From Aquarana catesbeiana (Eukaryota > Chordata > Amphibia > Anura > Ranidae), in assembly GCF_042186555.1 (NCBI RefSeq), contig NC_133328.1:611165901-611229900 (forward strand): a DNA stretch of 64,000 bases. The letters run 5' to 3'. The notes below the pieces were generated by a model. That model saw only the letters and a program-made list of their open reading frames with translations, was not told where the DNA came from and made no database searches. Position 1 is the stretch's first letter. The number at the start of each line of letters is the position of its first letter. Below are positions 42,600 to 53,263 of the stretch, one piece after another. The translations under genes and the position numbers were made by a program.

Positions 42600-43190
42600 A
42601 GTCAGTAAATCCTCATCGATGGTAATTAGCTATGGGATTTGACCAAAATAACAAGAATGAAGGGTGCAAGCGATAGAAAAAAAGGTCTCTCTGCATGACT
42701 GTTCTTACGGCTTCCCACCTATGAAAAAAGTTGCAGCATTACCAGTGACTTTTAAAAAATACAATATCAAGTAATCTCTATTCATTTTATCGAGACTAAT
42801 TAATCTAACAGCAGTAGCTGTCACTTGTCAAGGTCAGCCTCAATGGCTCCTTCAGAAGTTTTGTGATTTGTTTTCTGCTTTAGAATGGGAAGGAAAATTG
42901 TGTAAAAACAAATTAAAGCAAGATCTCAGTTTGCATTATTTTGTGGTCAAGGCCAGCTACAGAAACATAAAAAATGAATATGTCATTGTCAGCTCTCAGG
43001 TAATTTTAAACCTGCCACGAAGACAAGGGAAAATTATAAGTGACTAGGCTATTAGAGCCAAGATTTAAGTTGAGTTGAAATAACCTTAATTGGCTTCAAT
43101 AGCCGTGTCCTTCCCACCACATACATTTACATAACTAGAGACCTCAAATCAATGTTCCTAGGTTTGGTAGCTGTCAGATCTGATTAGGGC
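42600..43190. promoter_or_regulatory. Candidate conserved noncoding element 4
   Basis: A 590-bp repeat-free island, the largest here. 42770-42970 contains ATCGAGACTAATTAATCTAA, GTAGCTGTCACTTGTCAAGG, GATTTGTTTTCTGCTTTAGA, ACAAATTAAAGCAAGATC and GCATTATTTTGTGGTCAAGG. These include paired homeodomain-type TAATTA/AATTAA cores, a CACTTG E-box and a TGTGGT Runx-like site. No frame of note. The texture (mid A+T, no simple repeats) is that of deeply conserved enhancers. Confidence 0.35.
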
Positions 43191-43697
43191 TCTGCAGAGT
43201 CAAATTATAATAAGGACCGAATGGGTGGTTGCCTCAGGGTCCCAAGCTTCAGGGGAGCCCAGGGGGATGCCATAAAAATGCTGTCAGTGCTCTTCAGAAT
43301 AAAGCCTCGTACACACAATCAGATTTTCCACAGACAAAACCGCAGACTTTTGTCCGAAGGGTGTCGGTCCCAAACTTGTTTTGCATACAGCACACAATTC
43401 TCGGCCAACAAACACGAACGTAGTGACGCACTACATGGTTTTTCAGCTCTTTAGTGCCACCCTTTGGGCTCCTTCTGCTAATTTCGTGTTAGTAGAAGTT
43501 TGGTGAGTGTTGAATCATGCTTTTCATTTCCACGCTTTTCATTTTGCGCTTTTCATTTCACGCTTTTCAGTTTGTTTCTGAACAGCCATTCGTCAACCAG
43601 CCATGTTGTGGAATCGGAGGAGATAACGTGTTATTTATTATTGGCCGTGGAGTTATTGTTTTGACCCAAGTCCAGGAAGAGGAGGAGGAGGATTTCT

Positions 43698-43860
43698 TGG
43701 ACCAAAAATTGGTTGCTTTATTAATCGTGACCAATTATGTCATATGACTTTGCTGCGGGAGCTCCAGGAGAATAATCCAGATGATTTTAGGAATTATCTC
43801 CGGATGACGGACCCCTGCTTTCACCAACTTTTGGCATTGTTGACCCCCTATATTAAGAAG
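43698..43860 (+). pseudogene. Harbinger transposase, N-terminal fragment
   Basis: Reads WTKNWLL, then after a frameshift near 43720 RDQLCHMTLLRELQENN and FRNYLRMTDPCFHQLLALL, then TPYIKK before the sequence changes at about 43861. The arrangement W-x-x-x-W-L, then L-L-R-E-L, then F-x-N-Y-L-R-M, then L-L-x-x-P-x-I is that of PIF/Harbinger transposases just upstream of the DDE_Tnp_4 domain. The DDE core is absent. An acidic stretch (QVQEEEEEDF) precedes it, as in family members. Non-functional. Confidence 0.75.
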
Positions 43861-43867
43861 CTGTCAG

Positions 43868-44325
43868 AAACCATGAACCAGACCGAGACAGAAGTACAGT
43901 AAAATCACACTTGTTTATTAATAAAAAGGTAAATAGAGGAAGCGTAGTCAAAGCATAGCCAGAGTCCAGTAACCAGATCGGGTAGTCAGCCAAGCCAGAG
44001 TTCAGGAACGAGATCAGGAAATCAGCCAGGCCAGAAGTCAGGGATCCAAGTAGAGGAACAGCAAGCAGGATAAGGAGCCAGAAGGGATGTCAGCAAAGCC
44101 AGTCTTTAAACAGGAACGCAGGAGATGGTTTCTTGTTATGTGACCAAGGCGAAGGCAGGAATGAAGTGAGCTGGAGATCTTTAAGTAGGCGGGACTGACG
44201 AGCAGATCCACAACAGCTGGTTAACTGTGGAGAGAGATGAGAGCAGGCAATTAGCCGACAGCTGAGAGGCCAGCTCAAAGAAGGAAGGGTTGAGCCAGCC
44301 CTGACAGAAGCAGGACACATGCATG
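43868..44325. repeat. Repeat inserted in the Harbinger copy
   Basis: ACCAGACCGAGACAGAAGTA and TCACACTTGTTTATTAATAA, then repeated GTAGTCAGCCAAGCCAGAGT-like text and GCCAGCCCTGACAGAAGCAG. It looks like an LTR or leader piece of a retroelement with CAAGCCAGAGTTCAGGAACG units, but lacks coding. It is younger than the host element. Confidence 0.4.
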
Positions 44326-45179
44326 AGGCTTTTATTTTATTTTTTGGTTGAATAATGATTTGATTTGATATATTTTCTATATTTTTGGATGCATAGAATG
44401 CACTTTTTGGTTAAGTTCTATTAGCAGATAGCATGTCCAATTTTTTTTTATAATGCACAATAAAACAATTCTGTAGAATAATGCTTGTCTATGTGTTTTA
44501 CTTCAAATGACAGTTTGGGAGTAGGCAGTTACATTTTAAAAAATACAATGTAAAATTAACAAGGGACACCAACATAGTTGTATCTTTGATTTTAAAAACT
44601 ACGGGATAATGGTGTTGTGGTAACTTGCATCAAAAAAATAAATAACGAGCATAATAATATTATTCTTGATACTGTATCACTAGAAAAAAAAAGCCTTTGA
44701 AAATTTGTTTGCTCCATCAGTATCTCCAGCAAAGCAGCTTCATTATTATCCCATTAAAGAAGAAGATAATTGTGCACTGCATTTCGAGATTTCATAATTT
44801 ACCACGTCACGAATGTTAATTCTCCATTACGAACGCTAGTTTACAAGACCGACCGCTTCTGGTTTGTCCTTGCTTCCGAGCATGCGTGTTTGTACTTTGG
44901 ACTTGTGTACACACGCTCTGAAAATCCGACAACAGACATTTGTCCTCTGAAAATTTTAAAGCCTGCCATCCATCATTTGTCTGCGGGAAAATCCGACAAC
45001 AATTGTCCGATGGAGCGTACAAACGGTCGGATTTTCCGCCAACAGCCTGTCATCACACAATTACCGTCGGAATATCCGATCGTGTGTACGAGGCTTAAGT
45101 CAGTTTCAGCAATGCATGTCTTTAGACTTTTTTCAGATGGTGATCAGCAATGGCAACCTTTGTATTGCTCTCGCTAAAG

Positions 45180-45655
45180 GTTATCTTTAAAGTGTTTATA
45201 AGGGCTCAAGGTTTCTTACCTTCATGCATTCTATGCATAAAGGTAAAAAAAAATTCTGTGAATAGCATCCCCCCCGCCCCCCAGCCCCCCTAATATGTAC
45301 CTAAGCACCATCGTGATCTAGCAATGTGCATGAGAGCCTTGGCTCTTTGGGCATTTTCCCTCCTCATTGGCTGAGCCATTGGCTCCCGCTGCTGTCAATC
45401 ACAGCCAGTGAGCCAATGAGAAGAGAGTGGGGTGGGGCTGAGCTGCACTCTGAGTGTAAATGGTCACACAGAGCAGTGGCTCAGGAGTGAACCTGCTTGG
45501 ATGCCCCTAGAGCAAGCTGCTTGCTCTGGGGGCACTCAGCAGGAGGGAGGGGCCAGGAGCACCAACAGGGGACCTGAGAAGAGGAGGATCAGGACTGCTC
45601 TGTGCAAACTACTGCACAGAGCAGGTAAGAATTACATATTTATTTTATTTTTTTA
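45180..45655. mobile_element. MITE-like GC-rich element, one end
   Basis: Starts TTTAAAGTGTTTATAAGGGC. It contains palindromes around TCATTGGCTGAGCCATTGGC / AGCCAGTGAGCCAATGAG and CTGCTCTGTGCAAACTACTG / CACAGAGCAG. The right end is lost against the next element. Non-coding. Confidence 0.45.
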
Positions 45656-46570
45656 CTGCTTGCAGACCGCCCTATAACAGTTTTACAAGATCACGTATAT
45701 ATACGGGCGTGAGTGCGTGTCACCGGCTGCTCGCTCCCACTGTGATTATTCGCAACAGGAGCCGATGGGTGGGTACCACGGACCCGATGTCCGCCGGCAC
45801 CCATCGATCACTTGGTACACAAGCAGAACGGCAGTCTGCCTATGTAAACAAGGCAGATTGCCATTCTGTCAGTAGGGTAGACATGGATCCTGTGTTCCTG
45901 CAAAGCAGGGAGAAGGATCCATGTCTTCCCCTAGAACAAGCATCTCCCCTATGGTTAGAAAGCACAGGCTAGGCACACATGTAACTCTTTGATCGCCCCT
46001 GATGTTAACCCCTTCCCTACCAGTGTTATTAGTACAGTGACAGTGCATATTTTTAACACTGATCACTGTATGAGTGTCACTGGTTCCCAAAAAAGTGTCA
46101 GTCAGTGTCCAATTGCCCCTCGCAATATCGCAGTCCTGCTATAAGGTGCTGATCGCCATCATTACTAGTAAAAATAAATAAATAAATAAATCCCATAGTT
46201 TGTAGATGCTATAACTTTTGCAAAACCAATCAATATATGCTTATTGGGATTTTTACCAAAAATATTTAGCAGAATACATATTGGCCTAAATTTCTGAAGA
46301 AATTAAATTTTTAATTTATATTTTATTTGATTTTTTTTTTTCTCAAAATTGTTGGTCTTTTTTTATAGCGCAAAAAAAAATTAAAAATGCAGTGGTAATC
46401 AAATACCACCAAAAGAATGCCCTATTTGTGGGAAAAATAGGATATAAATTGTATGTGGGTACAACATCGCACGACTACGCAATTTTATGTTAAAATAACG
46501 CAGTGCTGTGTCGCAAAAAATGGCCTGGTCAGGAAGGGGGGGGTAAATCTTCCGGAGGTGAAGTGGTTAT
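45656..46570. mobile_element. TTAACCACTT element, copy 6 (reverse, near complete)
   Basis: About 915 bp ending CGGAGGTGAAGTGGTTATT. It carries TAACCCCTTCCCTACCAGTG, GACAGTGCATATTTTTAACA, CAATATCGCAGTCCTGCTAT, GATCGCCATCATTACTAGTA and ATTCAGCAATTTTATG-like end motifs in the same order as 28481-29275. Non-coding. Confidence 0.75.
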
Positions 46571-46576
46571 TTTCCT

Positions 46577-46886
46577 TTAACCCCTTGGCGCCAGCCACAC
46601 GCAAATATGAAGCCTCTCAGCGCCTGGTTCTTAGTGCCGAGAGGCCGCATATTTGTATGCATTGCTTTCAATACAGCTGTGCCGAGAGCGTGCTCGCTGT
46701 GCCATCCCGACACGAATATCAACGCCTAATCGAAAGCTCCCGATCGCTGCTTGCGAACAGGAGTTTTCGAATCCCGTGACTACCATGACAGCCAATCACG
46801 GCAGTCATGTGATCTTATGCCCCGTCCCGCCTCCCGGCATCCTAAACTGCTTAAAGGGTCAGGAGGCGTCGGCACGAAGAGGTTAA
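46577..46886. mobile_element. TTAACCCCTTGGCGCC MITE
   Basis: 310 bp with ends TTAACCCCTTGGCGCC and GGCACGAAGAGGTTAA, CpG-rich interior (CCGAGAGCGTGCTCGCTGTG). It sits right beside the previous TTAA-ended element. Non-coding. Confidence 0.7.
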
Positions 46887-47024
46887 TATTACTTTAAATA
46901 GAATCTGAATTCTGGAAGCTGTGCCCAAAAAATGCCAGCATAGGGCAAAAGACTAGTCACCAGTGTTGACTGTAGGCTCCCTGTACCTGATCATTTTCTC
47001 AGTCAAATTAGCAGATAGAGGCAG

Positions 47025-47906
47025 CAGTGCCTTTAAAAAGTATTCATATCCCTTGAAATTTTCCACCTTTTGTCATATTACAATCAAAAATGTAAATGTA
47101 TTTTATTTGGATTTTCTGTGATAGACCAACACAAAGTGGCACATAATTATAAAGTGGAAGGAAAATGATAATTGGTTTTCAACATTTTTTACAGATAAAT
47201 ATTTGAAAAGTGTGGCGTGCATTTGTATTCAGACCCCTTTACTCTGATACCCCTAACTAAAATCTAGTGGAACCAATTGCCTTAAGAAGTCATGTAATTA
47301 GTAAATAGAGTCCACCTGTGTGTAAATTAATCACAGTATAAATACAGCTGTTCTGTGAAGCCCTTGGAGGTTTGTTAGAGAACCTTAGTGAACAAACAGC
47401 ATCATAAGGGCCAAGGAACACACCAGACGGGTCAGGGATAAAGTTGTGGAGAAGTTAAAAGCAGGGTTAGGCTATAAAAAAAATATCCCAAGCTTTGAAC
47501 ATTTCACGGAGCACTGTTCAATCCACCATCTGAAAATGGAAAGAGTATGGGACAACTGCAAACCTACCAAGACATGGCCGTCCACCTAAACTGACCGGCC
47601 AGGCAAAGAGAACATTCATCAGAGAAGCAGCCAAGAGGCCCATGGTAACACTGGAGGAGCTGCAGAGATTCACAGCTCAGGTGGGAGAATCTGTCCACAG
47701 GACAACTATTAGTCGCACTCTTCACAAATTTGGCCTTTATGGAAGAGTGGCAAGAAGAAAGCCATAAGAAGTCCCGTTTGCAGTTTGTGAGAAGCTGTGT
47801 GGGGGACACAGCAAACATGTGGAAGAAGGTGCTCTGGTCAGATGAGAACAAAATTCCACTTTTTGGCCTAAAAGCAAAACAGGTCAAAGCCTCAGAGCCC
47901 AGAGCA
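47025..47906 (+). mobile_element. Tc1-like element, left end and 5-prime half
   Basis: The left terminal repeat begins CAGTGCCTTTAAAAAGTATT and runs through GGAAGGAAAATGATAATTGG. The leader and 5-prime part of the transposase follow until about 47906, where unrelated sequence begins. The matching right half is at 51509-52011 and an extra copy of the right terminal repeat is at 48740-48967. Confidence 0.85.
47404..47906 (+). pseudogene. Tc1-like transposase, N-terminal half
   Basis: The expected ATG is ATA (47404-47406). The helix-turn-helix part (KEHTRRVRDKVVEKLKAG-like) is recognisable, then shifted by an extra A in the run at 47479. HGRPPKLTGQAKR-type and GLYGRVARRKP-type segments lead to the first catalytic block VLWSDENKIPLFGLKAKQ at about 47830-47880. 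After KAKQ the sequence departs from the family. The second aspartate and glutamate are not in this piece. Confidence 0.8.
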
Positions 47907-48739
47907 CTGCCCTGAGATCCAATCTTTCCCACCTTGAGTGGGGCTCTGAGGCTTTGACCAGATCCTGAGACGAGCAGATAAAATGATGATGGAAAACTGT
48001 CCTTTGAAGAATTCAAGGCTTACTTTGCTGATAGAATCCTAAGTGCAGAGGAGCTAAGCGAGCTTTTCCACACCATCGACACCCACAAAACTGAGAGCCC
48101 TCCCTTTCTTTTTTCCCATGATGACTACACTATGCTGAGAGCTGAGCCTCCTTGGGGATCCATCCATTTCCATCACAGTCCTTGATGTCCTTCCAGTCTT
48201 TACCCTCATCCTTGGGAGTTCCGGACTAGCAGGATCTCAATGCCCATCTAGACCCTCTGTAACGGGGGGTCATGGAGTTCTGGTAAGCGGCCAGGCTCCC
48301 TCTTTTGGTGGTGGACCCACACATTTATGACCTTACATACTCTGAATCACCTGGGACTGTCTATCATCTTTTGGGTTTCCTCCCATATGGACCTTCATGA
48401 CCTACTCCCTGGTTTACATTCATCACACATGGACTCATTTTGAAGTTTGATTGCACTGTTTGTGTTATATTACCGCACTGCTCACCAGAGGGGCTTATGT
48501 ATTTCTTTATACTTTCTTACATTGTGCGTGGTACAGTTTGGTACAACATTTAATTCATGTATATATTGTACTTTCTTTGGTGTGGCACTCTTTAGCCACA
48601 TATTCACTAGTTTGCTAAGCGCGAGTCAATATTTTTTCTCTTTCACTTTTGTTGTGTTTGTGTCACAATCCAGGACATCGCAGCTTTATGTCACTTATTT
48701 TGTAGAATTTGAAGCGCAATTATTTAGTATTTTTTTTTG
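47907..48739. other. Unidentified insert inside the Tc1 locus
   Basis: 833 bp between the Tc1 N-terminal half and the duplicated right end. There is no long frame, although 48447-48767 is stop-free on the plus strand (106 codons, hydrophobic, no domain). The distal text GCACTCTTTAGCCACATATT and CTAAGCGCGAGTCAATATTT resembles ends of frog dispersed repeats, but I cannot name the family. 47930-47955 repeats GTCAAAGCCTCAGAGCCC from 47883 in reverse, giving a small hairpin at the junction. Confidence 0.4.
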
Positions 48740-49054
48740 CTACAAAGTATTGACTCAGGGGGACTGAATACAAATGCACCCCACACTTTTCACATATTTA
48801 TTTGTAAAAAAATGTGAAAAATATTTATTATTTACCTTCCACTTGACAATTATGTGCCACTTCGTGTTGGTCTATCATATAAAATCCCAATTAAACACAT
48901 TTTACGTTTTTGGTTGTAACATGAAAAAATGTGGAAAATTTCAAGGGGTATGAATACTTTTTCAAGACATAATGTACATGTACATAATCTCACATTGCAG
49001 ATATACAGCACTGAGGCTTACAGGAATGTCTAGGAAGTGCACTGCTATTTTGAG
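48740..49054. repeat. Duplicated Tc1 right end plus flank, copy 1
   Basis: CTACAAAGTATTGACTCAGG through the right terminal repeat (48967) and on for about 85 bp of non-transposon flank, TACATAATCTCACATTGCAG to GTGCACTGCTATTTTGAG. The same block, flank included, recurs at 51784-52085. Shared flank shows a segmental duplication and not two independent insertions. Confidence 0.85.
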
Positions 49055-49119
49055 TTTCCATTATTTTTTTTACTTTTCTTTTTTTTTCCATATAAATTTT
49101 ATTAAGAGCAAAGTACTAA

Positions 49120-50962
49120 CCTGTTGGCAAGGCTGCTATCACTCTACTCAGCTCTTCCACTGTAATTGGGCGTTCTATTTCCTCTATGACCCTATCGGGT
49201 AATGTGGGCATTGAAGCGTCTTTAATATATTCTCGCATCTCCTCCCTTCACTGTCTCTCCACATCCACTGAACGCGGTGGGTCAGGTGTTTGAATATTAT
49301 ATAGTGCTTCATAGAATGTGTGAAATTCTGCCGCTATAGCCTGAGTTTCCACTATCTTTTTGTCCTGTACTAATAAGTTATGGACATGCCTAGATTCCTG
49401 TTGCTTTTTAAGTTGTCTGGCCAGTAACCGCCCACATTTGTTCCCCTGTTCGTAAGACCGATTCGCAAAATACCTGATTTTATTTTTAACTCTGCGATCC
49501 AAACACTGTGCGAGGTCAGATCGCAAGTTCTCTAAATGTTGAATGTCTGTGGGGTCAAGGTTTTTTTTTATGTTTAGTCTCCAGTACACTAATTTTCTCC
49601 AGTAGGTCCCTTATTTCTTTCTTTCCTTCTTTTCAAAATACGAGCCATTCGCTATAAATTCTCCTCTAATGCCGCGTACACACGATCTGACTTCTCGTCG
49701 GAAAAAGATATGACGGCTTTTCCGACGGGAAGTTTGCCTTGCATACACACGGTCACGCAAAAGTTCGTTGAACTTACGACTGTCAAGAACGCGGTGACGT
49801 ACAACGCTACGATGAGCCGAGAAAATGAAGTTCAATGTTTCCGAGCATGCGTCAAATTGTTTCCATGCATAGGAATTTTTCGCGTCGGAATTGCCACAGA
49901 CGATCGCATTTTCACATAGGAACTTTTCCCGACCGAAACATTGAGAACCTGCTCTCAATCTTTTGCTGGCTGGAATTTGGCCAGCAAAAGTCGAATGGAG
50001 CATACACATGGTCGCATTTTCCGATGAAAAACTCTCATCGGTCTTTTGCGGGCTGAAATTCCGATCGTGTGTACGCAGCATTACAGTTTTGTGGGCCTCC
50101 CACACAGCTTGTTCTGACACCTCCCCCTGGCAGTATGCACTTATCTTAGGGAGTAGTTCCTCTACTATATTTTTATTATCTAGTAAGGATTCATTCAGCC
50201 GCCATGCCGCTCTAAATACCCTGCCTGAATCGGATAAAGGGTCAGGGTTACAGGGGCATGGTCTGAAATGGTTATAGATTCGATTGTACAATTCTGAACC
50301 TTCTCCAAACAGAATTGGTCTACCATGAACAAATCAAGACGGGAGTACATGCCGTGTGTTTTAGAGTAGTAACTATAATCTTTTACTCCTGTATGTGTTG
50401 GCCTCCAGCTATCTACCAGATGTTGAGAGCGTAGAAGTTGCTTTATATGCTTTAGGGCTCTAAAGGACAGTGAAGTTCTACCTGTTGATGTATCCACACT
50501 TGGATCTAATGTAAGGTTAAAATCTCTGCCCAAAATCAGGCACCCTTCCCTAAATTTTTCCAGCATCCTTAAAGTTTTAGCAAGAAAATTAACTGTCCCT
50601 TCATTAGGTGCATAAACCGAGGCGAATGTATAACATTGGCTATGTAGCGTACCTTTAACAACTAAAACACGTCCCTCTGAATCTATCTGCAGAGACTCCA
50701 GTTTCCATGGGCATGATTTACTGAAGGTGATTGTAACCCCCCTTCCCCCCTTGCCCTTGCAATGGGTGACACTGCATGTTACCATTGATTGAATACATAT
50801 TGAGGTGTACTAGGTATGTACCCCCCCCCCAGTGAAATGCGTCTCTTGTAAAAAAAACACGTCAGCTGCATGGTGACGCAGTTCAAGCCAGAGACGGCCC
50901 CTTTTATGCGGTGAACGCATCCCCCTTACATTATATGATATAATTTTTAAAAGAGTAGCCAT
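49120..50962 (-). pseudogene. L1-like LINE ORF2, endonuclease part
   Basis: The minus frame starts MATLLKIISYNVRGM (ATG 50960-50962). It carries the APE-type endonuclease motifs SYNVRGM, LQETHF, VYAPNEG, GRDFN, SRLDLFMVD and SDHAPVTL in order, with a frameshift near the C-run at 50820. The linker continues WRLNESLL and AVWEAHKTVMLR, is cut by a MITE (49670-50080), and resumes YWRLNIKKNLDPTDIQHLEN to FYEALYN. A stop follows, then EELSRVIAALPTG and the sequence ends. Reverse transcriptase is absent. Clade is L1/Tx1-like by motif text. Confidence 0.85.
49670..50080. mobile_element. PIF/Harbinger-type MITE (GTACACACGATC family), copy 3
   Basis: 411 bp, ends TGCCGCGTACACACGATCTG and GATCGTGTGTACGCAGCA, flanked by TAA (49667-49669) and TTA (50081-50083). 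It is inserted in the L1-like ORF2, so it moved after that LINE copy arrived. Non-coding, although it keeps part of the surrounding minus frame open. Confidence 0.85.
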
Positions 50963-51508
50963 ATCCTAAAATATCTGCCACGGCCTCCATACAGTACCCA
51001 GAATACCATGCCCAGGGCACCTTTGCCTCCAGTTATTCTCTACAACTGACCCTAGAAACTCAAAAACAAAAAACTCATAAAAACACACCAAAAACAACAA
51101 AAAAAAGGAACAAAAGAACACCAACACCATACCCTAATACTCCACCCTGGAGTATATCAACTAATCGGGAGAGAGGTCTGTGCATGTATAAGCACCCTGA
51201 GCCTAGACCTCTCCCCCCCCCCCCCCGCTAATAGCAGATGAACTAGTCCTTTAATTCAGGACCAACCTATTGACCAAAAAACAATCCCCATACACTTAGT
51301 TACTAACTACCTCCCTCTTCCCCGAGCATTATTATCATAAAAACCCCTTCTTAGTGACTGACTCTATCTAACTTTATCTATTCATTTGTTCCATAGGCCT
51401 ATCAAAAAAAAAAAGTAAAAAGGAAAGCATTGGGGCGGCCCCCCCAAAAAAGTGGGGGGACACCCCCTGCCCCCTGCACATAAACCTATACCTTTTACAT
51501 TTTACATT
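50963..51508. other. Upstream part of the L1-like copy and junction
   Basis: C- and A-rich, non-coding; contains C runs at 51209-51225 and CACCAAAAACAACAAAAAAA. Probably inter-ORF or ORF1-end sequence of the LINE, then about 30 bp of junction before the Tc1 C-terminal half. Confidence 0.4.
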
Positions 51509-51797
51509 GATGGGAAGATGGATGGAGCCAAATACAGGGCAATCTTAGAAGAAAACCTGTCAGAGCCTGCAAAAGACTTGAGACCGTGGCGGAGGTTCAC
51601 CTTCTAGCAACGGCTTTAAACATACATCCAGAGCTACAATGGAATCTTTAGATCAAAGCATATCCATGTGTTAGACTGGTCCAGTCACAGTCCAGACCTA
51701 AAAAATGTCCCTCTCTAGATGTGCAAAGCTGGTAGAGACATCCCCAGAAAGACTTGCAGCTGTAATTGCAGAGAAAGGAGGTTCTACAAAGTATTGA
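51509..51797 (+). pseudogene. Tc1-like transposase, C-terminal half
   Basis: DGKMDGAKYRAILEENLSEP, then RRFTF followed by TAG where the second catalytic aspartate block should be (that block is disrupted), then HVLDWSSHSPDLKN with the glutamate region deleted. A tail like SRCAKLVETSPERLAAVIAE ends TKY with TGA at 51795-51797. It is the other half of the element starting at 47025. Confidence 0.8.
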
Positions 51798-52085
51798 CTA
51801 AGGGGGGGCTGAATACAAATGTACCCCACACTTTTCATATATTTATTTGTAAAAAAATGTGAAACTCATTTATTATTTTCCTTCCACAATTATGTGCTAC
51901 TTCTTGTTGGTCTATCATACAAAATCCCAATTAAACACATTTATGTTTTTGGTTGTAACACGAGAAAATGTGGAAAATGTCAAGGGGTATGAATACTTTT
52001 TCAAGGCACTGTACATAATCTCACATTGCAGATATACAGCATTGAGGCTCACAGGAATGTCTAGGAAGTGCACTGCTATTTTGAG
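51784..52085. repeat. Duplicated Tc1 right end plus flank, copy 2
   Basis: Right terminal repeat to GGCACTG at 52011, TA, then the flank TACATAATCTCACATTGCAG to GTGCACTGCTATTTTGAG, as at 48740-49054. Here it continues the transposase frame, so this is the ancestral arrangement. Confidence 0.85.
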
Positions 52086-52086
52086 C

Positions 52087-52261
52087 AAACAAAAAATACC
52101 ACCAAAAAAAAGCTCTATTTGTGAGAACAACATGATAAAAAATTTAGTTTGGGTACAGTGTTGTATGACCGCGCAATTGTCATTCAAAGTGCGAGAGCGC
52201 TGAAAACTGAAAATTGGTCTGGGCAGGAAGGTGTATAAGTGCCTGGTATTGAAGTGGTTAA
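52087..52261. mobile_element. Element B, terminal 175 bp
   Basis: CAAACAAAAAATACCACCAA, GACCGCGCAATTGTCATTCA, TTGGTCTGGGCAGGAAGG and terminal GAAGTGGTTAA. Only the distal end of the element is present. Confidence 0.7.
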
Positions 52262-52419
52262 ACGGCAACACATGATGCACGCTTTCTTCAGCAAGATGTA
52301 GGAGTGTGAGTACACTTCTAGCAACATATTAGTTGCTGTACAAGTTGTCATTTATCACAGATTATGTATTGGACTTTTTTCTCCACTTTACATATTATTG
52401 CACTAATATAAGTTGAATA

Positions 52420-52800
52420 TATGGGTATCTGGTATAAATACATAAGTAGCAGTAGTACAAAGGTAATTTAGCAGTTAACTTTAACATACATTCATTATTA
52501 GAAATATAATTTCACAAATAAGTAACAATCGTTACATACAGTAATTGCCGCCTATTGCTAATGATATTGCGCTTTCATTTCACACATTAATTAACAGAAC
52601 ACTGTTCATCCATTATTCTAATTATTGCAAAAACAAAGGACTGAGAATTTGAACTAATTAGGCTATAGGAAGATAATTTTGCATGTGTCTGATTAAAAAA
52701 CATTTGGTTTGTGCCCAGCATAAGGTATAGTTTTGTACTAGGAGTAAAAGAACGAATAAAGCTTTTTAACATCACACTGTTTGCATTCAGGGTCACATAC
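52420..52800. promoter_or_regulatory. Candidate conserved noncoding element 5
   Basis: Repeat-free. It contains TCACACATTAATTAACAGAA, TTCTAATTATTGCAAAAACA, AACAAAGGACTGAG, GAACTAATTAGGCTATAG and CGAATAAAGCTTTTTAACAT: four homeodomain-type cores, a Sox-like AACAAAG and a C/EBP-like ATTGCAAAA within 200 bp. No coding. Typical look of a developmental enhancer, unproven. Confidence 0.35.
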
Positions 52801-53263
52801 TTACTTAGGACGAGTGGCTGCAGTAGAATGCAATGCAGAGTGTCCTGCAGCCAATGTGGCCTCCCCAGACTTGAATAGGCTGCCTGTGCACAGCACCTAG
52901 GGATGCATAATCAAAAAGCGTGTATGTGCCTCAGCGCCCATGTGTACAGGCTTAAATAACAAAACAGTTTCGTCTTGTCTTTTTTACCTAAAGCCTTTTT
53001 GGTCAACCAGGTATATTTAAAAAAAATACATTGTATTTTCTGTAAAAAGGGTCTCAATGGAGATGGTTCCTGGTTTGTTCAGTATAACAGAATTACTTTT
53101 ATGGCTGATGTTGAGATTTTTGTTTGTCTATTCTTCTGGTCATTCTAGTATAAAAGTATAAAAGGGAAGTAGTTAATTAGGTGTGTGAATGAATAACCAT
53201 GTCTTTGTTCCCAAAACGTCTTAGCGTGCTTATAATCCCACCAAGGTATGGTTAAAGTTCAAC
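52801..53263. other. No feature recognised
   Basis: Mixed sequence; GGGATGCATAATCAAAAAGC and a short tandem AGTATAAAAGTATAAAAGGG (53150). No gene or repeat family named. Confidence 0.35.

Larger units (their letters stand above)
43303..45095 (+). mobile_element. PIF/Harbinger element, decayed coding copy
   Basis: 1,793 bp. Left end AGCCTCGTACACACAATC, right end GATCGTGTGTACGAGGCT, flanked by TAA on both sides (43300-43302, 45096-45098). The left part encodes a transposase N-terminal piece; most of the gene is gone. A foreign repeat (43868-44325) sits in the interior and the 3-prime subterminal part (44770-45095) remains. The ends match those of the MITEs at 16972, 34980 and 49670. Confidence 0.85.

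Noticed and set aside
49611..50291. 226-codon minus-strand frame as one protein
   Set aside because: A chimera of L1-like linker and an inserted Harbinger MITE; the MITE part is not coding.
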